A stretch of DNA of 64,000 nt, taken from positions 18,962,598-19,026,597 of the forward strand of contig NC_044301.2 in NCBI RefSeq assembly GCF_004027225.2, given 5' to 3'. The translations under genes and the position numbers were made by a program. The notes below the pieces were generated by a model, which saw only the letters and a list, made by a program, of their open reading frames with translations, was not told the origin of the DNA and searched no databases. Numbering within the stretch: the first letter of the stretch is position 1; each line of letters opens with the position of its first letter. Origin of the DNA: Strigops habroptila (Eukaryota; Chordata; Aves; Psittaciformes; Psittacidae). This document shows positions 61,917 to 64,000 of this stretch, in pieces.

Positions 61917-64000
61917 GACTCCCTGATTCCCATCCATAAGGAGGGGCGTCCAGTACACTTGGAACCGACTGCCCCAGGGGTGGAAACACAGCCCTACCAT
62001 CTGCCATGGATTGATCCAGACTGCACTGGAACAGGGGCAAGCTCCAGAACACCTGCAATACATTGATGACATCATCATGTGGGACAATACAGCAGAAGAT
62101 GTTTTTGAGAAAGGGAGGAAGATAATCCAAATCCTGCTGAAGGCCGGTTTTGCCATAAAACAGAGTAAGGTCAAGGGACCTGCACAGGAGAGTCAATTTT
62201 TGGGAATAAAATGGCAAGATGGACGTTGCCAGATCCCCACAGATGTGATCAACAAGATAACAGCAATGTCTCGACCATCTAACAAGAAAGAAACACAAGC
62301 TTTCTTAGGTGTTGTGGGGTTCTGGAGAATGCACATCCCAAATTACAGTCTGATTGTAAGCCCTCTCTATCACGTGACCCGGAAGAAGAATGATTTCAAA
62401 TGGGCCCCTGAGCAACAACAAGCCTTTGAACAAATTAAACGAGAAATAGTTCATGCAGTAGCCCTTGGACCAGTCCAGACCGGGCAAGATGTGAAAAAAG
62501 TGCTCTATACCGCAGCTGGAGAAAAGGGGCCTACCTGGAGCCTCTGGCAGAAAGCTCCAGGGGCGACTCGAGGTCGACCCCTCGGCTTTTGGAATTGGGG
62601 ATACAGAGAACCCGAGGCCAGCTACACTCCAAATGAAAAAGATAGTCGCAGCCTATGAAGGGGGTTGAGCAGCTTCAGAAGTGATTGGAACTGAAGCACA
62701 GCTCCTCCTGGCACCCCGGTTGCCTGTGCTGGGCTGGATGTTCAAAGGCAGGGTCTCCTCTCCACATCATGCAACCGATGCTACATGGAGTAAGTGGGCC
62801 GCACTAATCACACAACAAGCTCGAATAGGAAATCCCAGTCGTCCAGGAATTCTAGAAGTCATCATGGACTGGCCAGAGGGCAAAGATTTTGGGATGTCAC
62901 CAGAAGAGGAGGTGATGCATGCTGAAGAGGCCCCACCATATAATGAACTGTCAGAGAGTGAAAAGCAATATGCCTTGTTTACTGATGGGTCCTGCTGTAT
63001 TGTGGGAAAGCATCAGAGATGGAAGGCAGCTGTGTGGAGTCCCCTGCAACAAGTTGCAGAAACTGCTGAAGGAGAGGGTGAATCGAGTCAGTTTGCAGAG
63101 GTGAAAGCCATCCAGCTGGCCTTGGACATTGCTGAACAAGAAAAATGGCCAGTACTTTATCTCTCTACTGACTCATGGATGGTGGCAAATGCCCTGTGGG
63201 GGTGGTTGCAGCAATGGAAGCAGAGCAACTGGCAACGCAGAAGTAAACCCATCTGGGCTGCTGCATTGTAGCAAGATACCGCTGCCCAGGTGCAGAACCT
63301 GCTGGTGAAGGTACGCCACGTAGATGCTCATGTGCCCAAGAGGCAGGCTACTGAGGAACACCAGAACAACCAGCAAGTGGATAAAGCTGCTAAGATTGAA
63401 GTGGCTCAGATAGACTTAGATTGGCAACATAAGGGTGAACTATTTTTAGCCTGGTAGGCACATGACACCTCAGGCCATCAAGGCAGAGATGCAACATATA
63501 GATGGGCTTGTGATCGAGGGGTGGCCTTAACAATGGACACTATTGCCCAGGTTATTCACGAATGTGAAACGTGCTGCAATGAAACAAGCCAAGTGGTTAA
63601 AGCCTCTCTGGTATGGAGGACGATGGCTGAAGTACAAGTATGGGGAGGCCTGGCAGATTGACTATATCATACTCCCACCAACCCACCAAGGCAAGCGCTA
63701 TGTGCTTACCATGGTGGAAGCTACCACCGGATGGCTGGAAATATATGCTGTGGCCCACTCCACTGCCCGGAACACTCTCCTGGGCCTTGAGAAACAAGTC
63801 TTGTGGCGACATGGCACCCCAGAGAGAATTGAGTCAGACAATGGGACTCATTTCCCCAACAACCTTATAGACACTTGGGCCAAAGAGCATGGCATTGAGT
63901 GGGGATATCACATCCCCTACCATGCACCAGCCTCTGAGAAAATCGAATGGTACAATGGGCTGTTAAAAACTACCCTGAGAACAATGAGTGGTGGGACTTT
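61917..64000 (+). pseudogene. ERV-2 pol: RT (deleted), RNase H, integrase core
   Basis: RT lacks about 290 bp between CATCCATAAG (ends 61940) and the segment before the catalytic box, removing the finger/palm motifs and shifting the frame. The YIDD box itself is intact at 62059-62070. A frameshift at about 62645 precedes RNase H (FTDGSC, STDSWMV). TAG codons stand at 63269-63271 and about 63456, and the same 2-bp loss as in ERV-1 lies at the integrase zinc site. The integrase D,D-35-E triad is present in one frame: GAC 63660-63662, GAC 63837-63839 and GAA 63945-63947. The gene continues past the window. Confidence 0.85.

Larger units (their letters stand above)
57685..64000 (+). mobile_element. 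ERVL-like provirus ERV-2, defective, runs off the window
   Basis: It has a 5' LTR, primer site, gag, pro, RT, RNase H and integrase in the same order as ERV-1, and is antisense to TENT4B. The 3' end lies outside. A foreign LTR is nested in its 5' LTR, a piece of that LTR is copied into gag-pro, and about 290 bp of RT are deleted. Stops and frameshifts occur throughout. It is closest to the second gag copy and the pol of ERV-1. Confidence 0.88.

Overview
The window is vertebrate nuclear DNA, almost certainly from a bird. It is AT-rich and intron-dominated. It carries several CR1 LINEs whose 3' ends finish in the avian-type ATTCTATG octamer, plus ERVL-like endogenous retroviruses and other LTRs. 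No bacterial, CRISPR, tRNA or rRNA feature was found. The order of bird cannot be fixed from the sequence.

The only host gene recognised is TENT4B (PAPD5), a nuclear non-canonical poly(A) polymerase, on the minus strand. Eleven coding exons (33491 down to 11050) all have GT-AG borders. Joined, they give one leading base, 502 codons and a stop, without a phase conflict. All three catalytic aspartates, the PAP-associated domain and the basic C-terminus are present. The exon with the start codon is not in the window and must lie beyond 64000. Most of 33.5-64 kb is therefore first-intron sequence invaded by retroviruses.

Layout. 1-2547: no recognised feature. 2548-6163: two CR1 copies facing each other, the second broken at its 5' end by a solo LTR. 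6164-11049: flank and 3' UTR of TENT4B with two short CR1 tails. 11050-33491: TENT4B exons and introns, holding a CR1 with endonuclease and RT regions (19101-21836), a CR1 piece beside a splice acceptor (27438-28027) and an older CR1 (28510-28880). 35153-43082: a plus-strand provirus (ERV-1) with an internal 2-kb duplication. 48825-49546: another CR1. 51670-56170: a composite of a plus-strand and a minus-strand provirus (ERV-4 and ERV-3). 57685-64000: a second plus-strand provirus (ERV-2), with a different LTR nested in its 5' LTR and a near-exact copy of part of that LTR inside gag-pro. ERV-2 runs off the window.

All proviral copies are dead. They carry nonsense codons, frameshifts, deletions and, in ERV-1, an altered RT active site. 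No env gene was seen. They share a tRNA-Lys-like primer site, one reading frame through gag-pro-pol, and an unusual hydrophobic N-terminal region in front of the Gag core. The most unusual structures are the LTR-fragment copy at 61110-61321, the mosaic gag duplication in ERV-1, the hydrophobic Gag leader, the stops shared between copies, and the CR1 lying about 14 bp from a TENT4B splice acceptor.
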